Assembly: GCA_033807775.1 (NCBI GenBank)
Contig: CM066321.1
Coordinates: 251,708,422 to 251,772,421 of the forward strand
Source: Saussurea involucrata
Taxonomy: Eukaryota > Streptophyta > Magnoliopsida > Asterales > Asteraceae
Direction of reading: 5' to 3'
DNA: 64,000 bases
Shown here: piece by piece, positions 44,869 to 56,500 of the stretch
Layout of the letters: each line of letters begins with the position of its first letter
Position numbering within the stretch: the stretch's first letter is position 1
Made by a program: the position numbers and the translations under genes
Notes under the pieces: model-generated
The model's input: only the letters and a program-made list of their open reading frames with translations
What the model was told of the DNA's origin: nothing
The model's database searches: none

Positions 44869-45008
44869 TGTAATACCCCGCTTTAAAAAACGTATACTTT
44901 AACGTCTCCGAAATATATCGTATTTAAAATTGTCAATCAATTATAGTTGAGGGGCTAAAAGTGTCAATTAACCAAAGTTTTATTAATTTATAATAATAAC
45001 TAAATAAG

Positions 45009-45046
<38 letters not shown>

Positions 45047-45149
45047 AATTAGAGTAAACTACATTCATTTGGTCCCTGTGATTTTCCTCTCCACCGCCAT
45101 CACACACCGCCATCTCTCTCTCTCAAATTTCTCATCTTCTCTCTAAAAT
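44869..45149 (+). repeat. Element D 3' LTR, 5' fragment
   Basis: The sequence matches 26341 onward (TGTAATACCCCGC) nearly base for base, with a longer AT run. It is cut at 45149 by insertion of element C; the remainder must lie right of the window. Confidence 0.85.
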
Positions 45150-45994
45150 TGTCAGATCTATTAGTTCGAATTTATATTTGATGCGGAAGCGTATTTGAAG
45201 AACTAACAGATATGTTTAATAGATTTAGAACACAATATAAATAAACAGTGAACAGGAAATAATATCTCAAAGTTTACTGAATATATATATCAAGAACAGA
45301 TTTAAGAACAGTGAGTAAGCAAAGCTTTAAAACAGATATGACTCTCAAGGTGTTTAACCTATGTGTTCTTGTGATGTTTTTCTCTCTTGATTTCTTGATT
45401 CGATTGTTCGATTGATATTCTTATTTTTGTGTGTATAAGGAAGAAAGTGTATAAGGAAGAACTCAACATGAGTCTTCCTTATATACTACTCTAAGGGGAC
45501 CATAAAGCATAAGCTACTATTCATAATGGATGGTATGAATAGTTGGACGGATGGCATGAACAGTTTGATGTGCTGAATTGCATTTAATGCAGCAGACGTC
45601 TATTATGTACTAAGCCCTATTGAGTCCACTCAGATTTTGACACGTTGAAGTTGGACAGGGTACGTTGCCATGCAAGTTGATGAACAGGTCCAGGAACAGT
45701 AGCAAGATATTATAAATATCTTTTAAGTCTTTGTTGAAGACCGCAGAGGCTCTGTGAAGTGTCACAGAGGTTCTGCGGTTTGGTCCTTAGAAGAGCAGTC
45801 TTCACCGGATTCCGAGTCTTTGGTCTTCTTTGCGCGTATTACAGATCTTCTGTAGGACGCCTCTTTAGCTTCTGTAGCTTCTCGACCTTGATCTCTCGGT
45901 AAGTTCGGCAGAGCCTCTGTAAGAGGCTTTCTTCACTTAGCCTATTTTTCACTACTTCTAAATACTTCTATGATTAGGAAGATTGAAGCTAACA
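45150..45994 (-). repeat. Element C 3' LTR (845 bp)
   Basis: The ends are TGTCAGATCT and GAAGCTAACA. A minus-strand TATATAAGG box lies at about 45485-45477. A palindrome at 45740-45779 has arms ACCGCAGAGGCTCTGTGA and TCACAGAGGTTCTGCGGT. The left flank interrupts the LTR of D after AAAAT. Confidence 0.85.
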
Positions 45995-46006
45995 ATCTCC
46001 CCCTAA
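45995..46006 (-). other. Element C polypurine tract
   Basis: Minus-strand TTAGGGGGAGAT adjoins the 3' LTR. The stretch 46007-46180, between it and the ORF3 stop, shows no gene. Confidence 0.88.
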
Positions 46007-46180
46007 TTAGTGAAAAATAAAAAATTGAACTTGAGTTTAATTAGGCTAAGTTAGATAAGACAGAGGTTAAACAATACCTCAAAAGTTCTTTCATTCAGAA
46101 ATATGCCAGAGGCAATTTACATTTGAGTACAATGAAAGATAATCTTTTGACTTGGTTTGCAGAGATTTGAGGTTTGAGAA

Positions 46181-49100
46181 TCATATTTTGGCATCTTTGA
46201 AATCGTTGTAGCTTCTGTTGTCTCTTCCGATTCTTATGATCTCTTTGTAGAAACTGATGCAGAGTTCTCTTAGGCGGATTGTGGCATCAATCTCTCTGAT
46301 GAAAGTATCTGCAGCATCTTTATCCATTTTCTCTATACCTTTGTATTTTACAAGGCTTGCTCTGAACTTGTTCAAAGTACTAGTTGCGTACTTCTGACAG
46401 TCCATGCATACAAACAGTTTGACTTCGCCTTGTGGGTTTTGAAATACTAACCCGAATCTTGGTTCTGTAATGATAGATTTGGGCACGGCGTCGGGTGGGT
46501 AGCGATCTTCTGGTGGTCGTAAATTTAGATGTTTGAGACCAAGATCCTTTCCCAGTTGAAAATCTATCATACTGAAGATCAGAAGCTTTTCCCTCATTGC
46601 TTTTCTTAACACTTGATAGGCTCTGGTGTTTGCCTCTGTGTTGTAGTTGTCCTTTGTCCATTGCAGAAGGTCAGGTAGATCATAAGGATTGATATTTCTT
46701 AGGTCAGCATCAGCGAAGGTGGTTTCTGAATTGTCTTCTCTTCTGACTTTGTAAAGATTGTACCTGACCCTTGGATAGGTTCTTGTAAAGGAGAACCTGC
46801 AGAAGATTACCTTTTTTATCTTGTGGATTGAGAAAACATCGGCTTTGGTTCTTGGCTTTGTCCTTGTGAAGATGTTCTCAAATTCTTCTCTGATCCTTGA
46901 ATCTGTCACATGATCTGTTGGGTCATTGGTCTGAAAGGTTTGTTTGTAGAGGTATTTGTATACCACTTCTTCCATCTCTTCATGTGTTGGACCAGGTTGT
47001 GGTACTTGTCTTCTGAGACTTTCCATCTTTTGAACAACTTCTGCAGCTCTACCTGTTAGAGGAATGTCTGACAGAGGCTTTAATCCATATGCCCAATCAA
47101 CTTCTTCAGGCTTTGGAGTTTGGAAGGCATCAAATGCGCTCTTCATCAATTTCTCTGTAGGCTTGGGCAATGATTTTTTTTTTCTTGGGCTCTTCTGTTA
47201 GTATTGCTTTGCCCTTGTCTTTGGCTTTTGGAGGTGCAGAACCTGTTTCTTCTGTAGGTTTGGAGGTTGGTGCTTCTGTTGGCTTGATGGTTGCCTCTGT
47301 AGGTTTTGACACTTGTGTTTTAGAGGACTTTTGTGGCGATGGTTCTGTTGGCTTGAGTTGATCTGTAACCTCTGTTGGAGGTTCTTTGGTGACTTCTTCT
47401 GTGAGCTCTATTTCTGTTGATGAAGATTGGACATTGAATCTTCTTGCCATTTTGAAAGCTAATGTGAACTTGTGCCTTTCTTCTTCTCTCTTCGACATTC
47501 GATCAGACATTGTATTGTGCATCTTTCTCAGAATAGAAAAAGCAGAGGTCGTTGCTCTTTTTGGTTTGGTGGCAATCGACTTTCTTCTTGGTATGGTTTG
47601 GGGTTTTTCTGTTGATTTTGTTGAAGGACTCTTTTCCAAGTTGATTACCACAGGGGTGGTTGTTGCCTCTGTGGTATGCTGATCAGCTTCTGGAATATTG
47701 GTTTCTTCAGGAGTTGATTCCACAGAGATGGGTGTTGTCTTTGTGGTCTGTTGATTTTGTTGTTGATCTTGGGTTTGTTCTGGAGGGGCCTGACTGATTG
47801 GTTCTGCTGCGATTGGTGGAGCTTGTATTCCTCTGGTCGTAGCTTTCTCCCTTATATTCTCCCCCTCAGGATTATCTGATGGACCAGGATGGTCATCATC
47901 AGAATCATCCTGACTTTTATCAGAAGTACCCTCTACTCTGCAGGAAGCTTTGGGTTTCTTTGGTAGTTCTGCTCCTGCGGCCATCAACTTCGCACATACA
48001 TCATCACAGAGGCCAAAAAGAGTTGCAAGCTCTGCTTCTGTGTTGAAGCGCATTCTGCCGACACTTTTTCTGAACTCTTTGACGTAGTTGGCATTTGCAG
48101 TAGTGAAGGAGACAATGACTTCAGTGACCTGGTTTATGACATTTTGGCCGAGCTCTGTTAGCTGTGCTCTGGGCATGTAGTCTTTTGGCTGCATTATTGT
48201 AGTGTTGCGCATTGCCTCTTCTTGAACATTTTGCAGAGCCTTCTGTAGTTCTGCAGGTGTGATGCTCTATGATTTGTTGGATTGCTTGTTCATTTGTTCA
48301 AGGAAATGTTTTACTGATTCCTTGAATGCAGAAGTTGCAGCTATTCCAAAATCTTTAGCAGCAGAAGTGGCTGTAGTTGTGGCAGTTGTTTGAGCAGAAG
48401 ATTTCATCTCTGTGATGGCTGTTTTCACCTCTGTGGACAGATTGTCCATTTTGGTGTTCAGATTCAGCATGGCCGTTGATGTTTTCTCTACAAAAGATGT
48501 GAAAGAGCTTTGCAACTCTTTCATGGTTTGGTTCACAGAGGTGACAAGGATTTGGAACTCATCCCTTGATACTTGTGTCCCTGGTGTAACCTCTGGAGGA
48601 ACACATTCGTCTCCAGAGTGAGTCCCTGCTCCTGGGACACCTTCGTTCACCCTTGTTTGTACGTTGGGGGTGGAAGGATTTCCATTTGATCTTCGAGTAG
48701 AAGCATCTAGTGCTTCAAACTCTACAGAAGTTCTGTGAACGACATTGTCTAGATCCACTTCAGAGGTGGGTACTAGATTATCCTTCCGTTGACTCGGAGA
48801 CTTGTTTAGAGTCTCTTCGTCGTTGTGCTCACTACTTCTCTCTGAAAGAAGGGTTGGGCCTATTTCGTGCGTGGCAGAGGAAACGAATTCCTCTGTAGGG
48901 TGTTCTAGTGTGATCTGGGGCGATTGATCACGAACTATAGGTGAGTCTCTTTGAGGAGACTCCCTAGGAATGGATTCCCCGGTTTTTGTGGGGGCAGAAG
49001 TCGAAAGAGTGACTTCTGGCTGGAAGGGTTGGGTTTGGATCGAGCTGTGCTGCTCTTTTTCAATAACTCCTTCTGCAGCTAGACCTGCGGAGTTAGATGT

Positions 49101-49428
49101 GTGGGTTGCACTGGGAGGGGGTGAGGGATGTGTGCCTTCTTCATCTTCGGCATCTTTTTCTTTTACATTTTCTTTTCCTCCAGATGTTTCTACCCTATCC
49201 TCTGTTGAAGTTCCTTGCTCTGTGCCTAAGAAGTCATACATTTGATGAGAGTCGTATAACCTCATGACATGTGGATGATAGAGACCTTTTCGTATCCAGA
49301 CAGCTTCTTCTTCGTCTGAATCTACCTCTGAGACCTCCATTCTTGTCTCTGTTACTTCATCTCTATTCCACTGAGCTTTTGTTTGTCCTATTTCTTCTGA
49401 AGCTGGGCTTGGACTCCTTCTGTGAACT
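46181..49428 (-). pseudogene. Element C ORF3, C-terminal two thirds
   Basis: From the right: 49428-48267 is open (Ser/Thr/Glu-rich, then SFTSFVEKTSTAMLNLNTKM, a coiled-coil-like stretch) and stops at 48267. The same frame continues 48212-47130 (Pro/Thr/Glu-rich). The frame then changes at a run of ten T (ten A in sense) near 47172-47181, and 47170-46181 encodes the C-terminal domain. That domain has NPYDLPDLLQW and DFQLGKDLGLKHLNLRPP, closely resembling NPYDLTVLHAY and DFQLGIEFEIEKLAIAPP in F. The homopolymer shift is a typical slip or sequencing-sensitive site. Confidence 0.75.
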
Positions 49429-50145
49429 TGTTAGCTCCAAGTATCTGTAAAATGAAAGTATTGAAAATAAAACCAAGTCAGAAGACCTACAGAGATAAAG
49501 CAGAAGACTTAGAAGACCAACAAAGAAGACCAACAGAACTCAACAGAGTTCTGGTGGAACCAACGGAGCTCAACAGAGCTCTGGCAGAAGATCAACAGAA
49601 GAACTGTTCATACCCGAAGACCAACAGAGTTCTGTCATAACACGCTCTGTTGAAGTGAAGACCTCTGTTATGCCTAAGTCTCGTAGAAATCCGAAGTGTC
49701 AGATACGTGTCCACACCTTTCCACGTATGCCCTAAAGATTGGAGACACACTTTCCACGTGTCATTCCAGGGTACGATAGTACACTGTCTACACTTTATGA
49801 GGCTATATATAGCGAGGTAGTGGAACAAACAATTGTAAGCTTTTGGAAGAATAGTTTTCCACAATTGTAAAAGCACACACTGTCATATCCTCATAGCACT
49901 ATCCCGTACGATATTGTCTCTGTGATTTCTTGATACACCATTGATCTTGTTCTTGGTGTTATCTTTATCAATATACGAGCAGCGTCTCTTATTTGATCTT
50001 GTTATCATATTCCTGTTCTATATTTGATATCACAGTTTACATATCGTCTCATACAATCACTCACTTTAATGGCTTTATATTTAAATGCTTCTGCTGTCTA
50101 TTTAACTACCATTATCGTGATACGACGTGAATCTGGGAACCAACA
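49429..50145 (+). repeat. Element F 5' LTR (717 bp)
   Basis: Starts TGTTAGCTCC and ends GGGAACCAACA. A TATATATA box lies at 49804-49811. At least seven CAGAG/CTCTG words occur between 49491 and 49680, including the inverted pair CAACAGAG...CTCTGTTG at 49622-49652. CACGTGTC sites lie near 49756. Confidence 0.95.
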
Positions 50146-50147
50146 AT

Positions 50148-50159
50148 TGGTATCAGAGC
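50148..50159 (+). other. Element F primer-binding site
   Basis: TGGTATCAGAGC lies 2 bp after the LTR. The leader from here to 50426 has no ORF. Confidence 0.92.
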
Positions 50160-50426
50160 TTGCTTGATTTGCTCAAATCAAGGCATCCAATCTACCAAGG
50201 TTGATTCACTGTTGTTGATTGTGTGTGTGTTTAAAAGCCTCATTATACTCTGTTTTACTGCTTAAAGTATTTTACATCTTCTCAATTCATTTAATATCAT
50301 ACTAAGCTTTCCAGTCTAGATTAAAACATCTGTTCTACTATTTCATTGGTTACTGTTCCTCATACTTTAGCTTATTCTCATTATAGACCATTTGAAACTC
50401 TCATACTCTGTTTTCTTTTCAAAAAA

Positions 50427-53400
50427 ATGGCAAACATCAACGCCATTTATACTGCTGGTTCTCTGACCAAGCCTCCTACTCTTCTGAGGGATGAATACCC
50501 TCAATGGAAGATTAGGATGGTCAACTTCCTTGATGGAATGGATAAGGACTTAATGCGATCTGTCACGAATGGACCATTCCAACCCATGGTTTATGTCCCA
50601 CGTGTACCCGCAACAGAAACCACTGATGAGATTCCTGCTCACTTCGAACCCAAAACCACTGGGATTACCGAAGAAGAAAAGAGAAAAATGGAAAATGACC
50701 TTAAAGCAGTGAGACTTCTGATTATGGCCATTCCGAACGATATATTTCAAGAACTAGACTCATGTGTTACTGCCAAGGAAATCTGGGATCAACTTCTAAA
50801 TCAACTTGAGGGTGGTATCAAAACCCAAAAGAACAGAAGGACCCAGTGTATAAATGAATACAATGATTTCAAGGCACTTCCTGAGGAAACCTTACAACAG
50901 ACCTACAATAGATTTAATATTCTGATTAACAAATGTAAAAAGTGTGGGGTTGTTAGGTCGAAGGAAGATAACAATGTTCTGTTTTTGAAAAGTTTAAATG
51001 ATGAATGGTTGAATTTGTCCATGTCTTTACAAGCTAATCAGGACTTAGATGCATGGTCTCTTACTGATGTGTATGGCACTCTGGCCGCACAAGAGAAGGA
51101 TGTTGTCAAGCAAAAAGGCAAATCCACCATTGCAGGTCCTATCGCTTTGATTTCAGAATCTAAGAACTCAGCAGAAGAGAAACTCAACAGAGATGGCCCT
51201 AGCAGAGATAAGAAAAGAGATAAAAAGAAAGGGAAGAAGAAAAAGGTACGAAAGAGAAGAAAAAGGTGACGAAAGAGAAGAAAAAGGTGACAGAAGTTAT
51301 ACTACACCTCAACAGAATCACCAGAACAGAAACCCGACAGAACAGAGACCTCAACCTCAACAGAAGTACAACGCTCCTGGTCCACAAAAGACTGATGATG
51401 CACAACCCATCAACCAAAACGATGGTCGTTGTTTCAGATGTGGCAAACCTGGCCATTTCTCTGCTAACTGTAGAGGAAAACTTGTAAAAGATCAAGACTA
51501 CTACAAGAACAAATACAAGTACAACTACAGAGAAAGGAGTTATGTCGCCGAGATGGAGAATTGGATCTCTGACTCATCCTCTGATGATGAACCAGAGCAA
51601 GCCAATGTTGCTGTAGATGATGAAAGTATGACAGAGGTTGACTGGATGACTGGAGAACGAATAGAGAGAACAGAAGAAGAAGATATAGCTCATGCATTCG
51701 CTCTTACTGTAACAGAGCCAGACGACAGAGCGCTGGAGACCATTAAACCCAGTGCCAAGGTATGTTCCTCCGAATCCAAGTCTGACTCAGAACTGGAAAT
51801 GCATGTTTCGCAATTAACTGAGGAATTTCCATTACTGAAACAAAAGCTTTCTGAGGAAAAAGAGCTAAGAAAGCTAGCTCAGAAGGATCTGTCCTTCTAC
51901 AAGAGAGAGAAAACTCTCTTGGAACAAGAAAAGGAAGATATCTTCAAGGAGAAATCTGAGCTAGAGATCTTACAGCAGAAATAGAAAAGTACTTTTTTCT
52001 AAAAAGGTTAAAGAGTACGAAAATCTGTTAAAACAGAAAACCGAAGAAATGATGAAGTCTGAGAATGAAAGACTTAACTCTGTCGCTTTAAAAGACTTTT
52101 TTCAAAAAGAAAGGGAAATCTTACATCAGTCCCTACAGAGAAAAGAACTTCAAATCAAAAAGTATCAGGATGCACAGGATGTGCATGTTAAGATAAATTC
52201 TCAGATGGATACGCAAGGTCTTGGTTTCTCAGACCTTGCTCCCTGGAATGGAAAGAAGAAAACATCTCTGTTGACTACTTTCTGTGCTGGGAAAATCCAA
52301 GAGAATGTTATCTCTGGTAATGCTGTTTTCAAAAGAATTAAAACCTCGGACGTTTACAAGAGGACGAAAAGGCTTGACTTTAGGAATGTCAACTATGACT
52401 CCTTGGATCATGACAAGGTTCTTAAACCATCTTCAAAGTTTATTCTTGATCTAAGGAAGAGCTAGAATCTTAATTCCTAACTCTGTCGAAAGTCTGGATC
52501 CAAAAGAGATTTTCAACTTTAATTCTTTCAAGGAACAGAAGCCTGTCACTTCTGAGGCTGAATCCTCTGTTGAAATACCACAGAGCAAGCTCAACCCTGA
52601 AGCACCAGTCTTCTCTCCTACTTCTGAAACGATAAGAACATCTTTTGAAGAAGATCTCATGAAAGTTCTTAAAGAAAATGCTGTTTCTGATGCTTTAAAA
52701 CCCAAGTTGAGAAGGTTTAAAACTGCAAAACCTGATTCTACAAAGCCTGTTTCTGTGAGTAACACCTCCAACAGAGCCACCAGAGACTTTCTAGCCTCTG
52801 ACAGTGACTCTGACCCTGAGGTAGATGAGCAAATTTTCTGTACTCAACCAAATGCTTTGCACAAACCTAAACAGATACCGGCTGGATCCTTTGATTTAAA
52901 AGAAGACATATCATTTTTCAAGAAACAATCAAGATTTATACCGGTAACTGAGTTTAATAACAAAGAATTCAGAATTCTTGCTTCTAACTCAACAGAAGTA
53001 AAAGGTAAGGTGAAGGCAAGTACTTTACTTAACAACACCTTTGTTTCAACTTTTAAACCAATCAGATTTACACCAGAACAGAAGGGAAAATGGATAGTAA
53101 ATGACAGACATACTTCCAATTCTGGTAGAAATCAAGAGATCAATTTTGAGAAAAGAGAATATGTCTCAAAGAATAGTTCAAACAGAATGCATGGTCCTAG
53201 AGCTTTTCAGAATCAAACTCCATCTAATAAACAATTCTTGAATAACAACTTGCATCAATCCTCATGTTCCATCAATTGCAATTGTGTTCATCTGTTAAGA
53301 AAACTGCAAAATCATATGAATGGACCTCACTGTGTTCTGAATCAGTCACAAAAGATGATAAATCCCAAGACTGATCAGACCACACAGAAGAAAACCTCTG

Positions 53401-53501
53401 GCACAACATCAAAGAATGTAAAGCTTGTAGGAAAGACTGTTAACCCATCAAAGCCTAACAAGAAAGGACCCATCATGCAATGGGTACCTAAAAGAAACTA
53501 A
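50427..53501 (+). pseudogene. Element F gag (frame disrupted)
   Basis: ATG 50427 (MANINAIYTAGSLTKPP) matches the starts in A and B; the upstream ATG at 50346 lies in the leader. The first segment runs to 51269. A short tandem repeat near 51230-51295 (AAAGAGAAGAAAAAGGTGAC) lacks one G in one copy and shifts the frame. The knuckle CFRCGKPGHFSANC (51430-51471) and an acidic, then coiled-coil segment follow to a stop at 51984. Sense resumes at about 51985-52465 and again at about 52460-53501, each in a new frame. It ends in MQWVPKRN and TAA, the family ending. Confidence 0.85.
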
Positions 53502-53525
53502 TCTGTCTTGTAGAAGCCTCATGTG
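53499..53525 (+). promoter_or_regulatory. Gag stop followed by 3' splice-site-like sequence, element F
   Basis: TAA is followed by TCTGTCTTGTAG and then AAG CCT CAT GTG CAG in pol phase 0. Gag and pol are in the same frame, separated by TAA and TAG. The AG of the TAG is the candidate acceptor; the later GTGCAG is a second candidate. Confidence 0.5.
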
Positions 53526-56500
53526 CAGATCTGGTACCTAGATTCAGGATGTTCCAGGCACATGACAGGCAATAAGGAGCTGTTGACTTCATTCAAGAAC
53601 AAAAAAGGAAGTGCGGTCACCTTTGGAGGAGACAATGGAGGACAAATTAGAGGTTATGGTACTCTGGTAAATGGTGGTGTTTCAGTTTCCGAAGTTGCTT
53701 ATGTTGAAGGATTAAATCATAATCTTCTCAGTATAAGTCAACTCTGTGATCATGGGTTCGATGTCAATTTCAGGAAGAAGTTTTGTTCATTATTACTTTC
53801 TGAGTCTGGTCAAGAACTTTTAAGAGCCGACAGAAAAGGCAATCTTTATAAAATGAATTTTAATCCAAACCAGGGAACTACAACAGAGAAACTTTGTTTA
53901 GTCTCTTCGAACAAAGAAGATGCCTGGCTCTGGCATAAAAGATTTGCTCACTTAAATTTTTCAAATCTTGACAAACTCGTGAAATTGAACTTGGTAAAAG
54001 GTCTTCCTTCGCTGAAATTTGACAAAGACCATCTATGCTTTGCTTGTGAGTTTGGAAAAATGAAAAGATCCTCACACAGAACCAAGAGTGATCACAATTG
54101 CTTAAGACCTTTGCATATGCTTCATGTGGATCTCTGTGGTCCAATCTCTGTGCAAAGTCTGTCTGGCAAGAAGTATATTCTTGTGCTTATTGATGAATAT
54201 TCTAGGTATACTTGGATTGAGTTCATCAGAGCAAAATCTGATGTCCCAGAAATTCTGATAAGTTTATTGAGAAGGATACAGGTTCTGTTAGGACTAAAAG
54301 TGCAAAAGTTGAGAAGTGACAACGGGACAGAATTCAAAAATACTCGAATAGATTCTTATCTATCAGAAGAAGGAATTTCCCAAAACTTTTCAGCTACCAG
54401 AACTCCACAACAGAATGGCGTAGTGGAGAGAAAGAACAGAACTCTGGTAGAGGCCGCCAGAACCATGTTGGCCGGTTCTGTCCTTCCCATCAACTTCTGG
54501 GCAGAAGCAGTCTCAACAGCTTGTTTTGTTCAAAACAAAGCTGTAATAGTGAAAAGATTTAAAAAGACGCCTTATGAACTCATCAATAACAGAAGACCAA
54601 ACGTGAAATATTTTCATGTTTTTGGGTGTAAATGTTATGTCTTGAACGACCGAGAACAGCTGGGTAAATTTGACAAGAAAGCGGACGAAGGAATCTTTAT
54701 TGGTTATTCCTTGACCTCTAGAGCCTACAGAGTCTACAACACCAGAACTCGCGTCATTCAAGAAAGCGTGAACGTGTCCTTTGATGAAAGTACATCAAGT
54801 ACCTCTGATCGCAAATCAACAGAGGGGACACCAACAGAACAGAAGAAGCCTAGTTATTCAAAATCAAGGGAAGAAGATATCAATCTCCTATTCGAAGATT
54901 TCTTCGATGATGATGATGATTCCTCTGTCAACATCAACAGAGGAGATCAAGCTCAAAGTTCAACAGAACAAAATCTGACAGGTACAACTCTTACTGGTCC
55001 CTCCAATATTTCACCATCTACTTCTCTGTCTACAGGTATAATTCAGAGAAACGAGGAACCACAACCAGAACCTACACAAGAGCCATCATCACCTCTGCTA
55101 ACAAATATCGGCAGAAACTCCCTGTTTGAAAGTTCACCTTCGCAGAGCCCTGTTGGCAATCCACAAAGCAATGAGGCCACTCTTCAGAGTTGTGTGCCAC
55201 AGAACCCTGGCACCAACCCTCAGAGCTCTGTTGCTGAAGATCGTCTTTTCTCATCTGAAGCACAAACCCCTCCTGTTGTCCATGCTCCCATGACAAAATG
55301 GACTAAGGATCACCCCCAACATCTTATAATTGGTGCTGCTGAAGATGGTGTCAAGACAAGATCGGCTACAATCAACGAAGCTTTCTTTGTTAACTTTTTG
55401 AGCATGATTGAGCCGAAAAGAATTTCTGAAGCACTTGAAGACCCAAACTGGATCGAAGCTATGCAAGAAGAGCTTCTTGAATTCGAGAGAAATAAAGTTT
55501 GGTCCTTGGTTCCACTCCCAAAAGGCAAATCAGCCATTGGAACCAAGTGGGTGTTTAGAAACAAGAATGATGAAGATGGGATTATCATCAGAAACAAAGC
55601 CCGTCTGGTTGCAAAAGGATACTGTCAAGAAGAAGGAATTGACTATGACGAGACTTTTGCTCCTGTGGCTAGGCTAGAAGCAATCAGAATCTTCTTAGCT
55701 TATGCTGCTCACAAGGGTTTCAAGGTCTACCAAATGGACGTCAAATCTGCCTTCCTAAATGGCAGACTACAAGAAGAAGTCTATGTCCAGCAACCACCTG
55801 GTTTTGAAAATTCGGAGTTTCCAGACCACGTTTACAAGCTAGACAAAGCTCTGTATGGGCTTAAGCAAGCTCCCAGAGCCTGGTATGAAACTCTGTCCAA
55901 TTTTCTGTTGGTTAATCACTTCGAGAAAGGTACTGTCGATAAAACTCTATTCTTTAGGAGATACAAGAACGATATACTTCTGGTACAAATATATGTTGAT
56001 GACATTATTTTTGGGTCAACACGGCAAGAGTACTGTGATAAGTTTGAGGATTTGATGAAAAGTGAATTCAAAATGAGCATGATGGGAGAACTTTCTTTCT
56101 TCCTTGGTTTACAAGTAAAACAAACCGACAAAGGGACTTTCATAAGTCAGTCCAAATATATCTCTGACATTTTGAAAAAGTACAATTTTAACAACTCAAA
56201 TTCAATGAAAACTCCTATTGCCACTGGAGTTAAGCTTGACCCTGACCTTAATGGTGAACCAACAGATGTCAAGAACTACAGAGGTATGATAGGGTCACTT
56301 CTGTACTTAACTGCCAGTAGACCCGATATAATGTTTGCAACGTGTCTCTGTGCTAGATTTCAGGCTAATCCTAAAGTTTCGCATTTCTCTGCCGTCAAGC
56401 GCATATTTAAATATCTGAAAGGGACTCAATTTTTGGGTCTCTGGTATCCTCTGAATTCTGGTTTCGAGCTTGTAGCATATACAGATTCAGACTATGGAGG

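Larger units (their letters stand above)
26341..45149 (+). mobile_element. Element D: Ty3/gypsy-type, largely non-coding (LARD-like), interrupted
   Basis: The 5' LTR is 26341-28641, the PBS 28644-28655, the interior 28656-31582 plus 44682-44868, the PPT about 44855-44868, and the 3' LTR begins at 44869 and is cut at 45149 by element C. The stretch before the 3' LTR (CCGAATTCCGGGACGGAATT then AAGGGGGAGATG) is typical of the pol end of Tekay-like chromoviruses. No gag or pol frame survives in the ~3.1-kb interior. Element B occupies 31583-44681. Confidence 0.8.
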
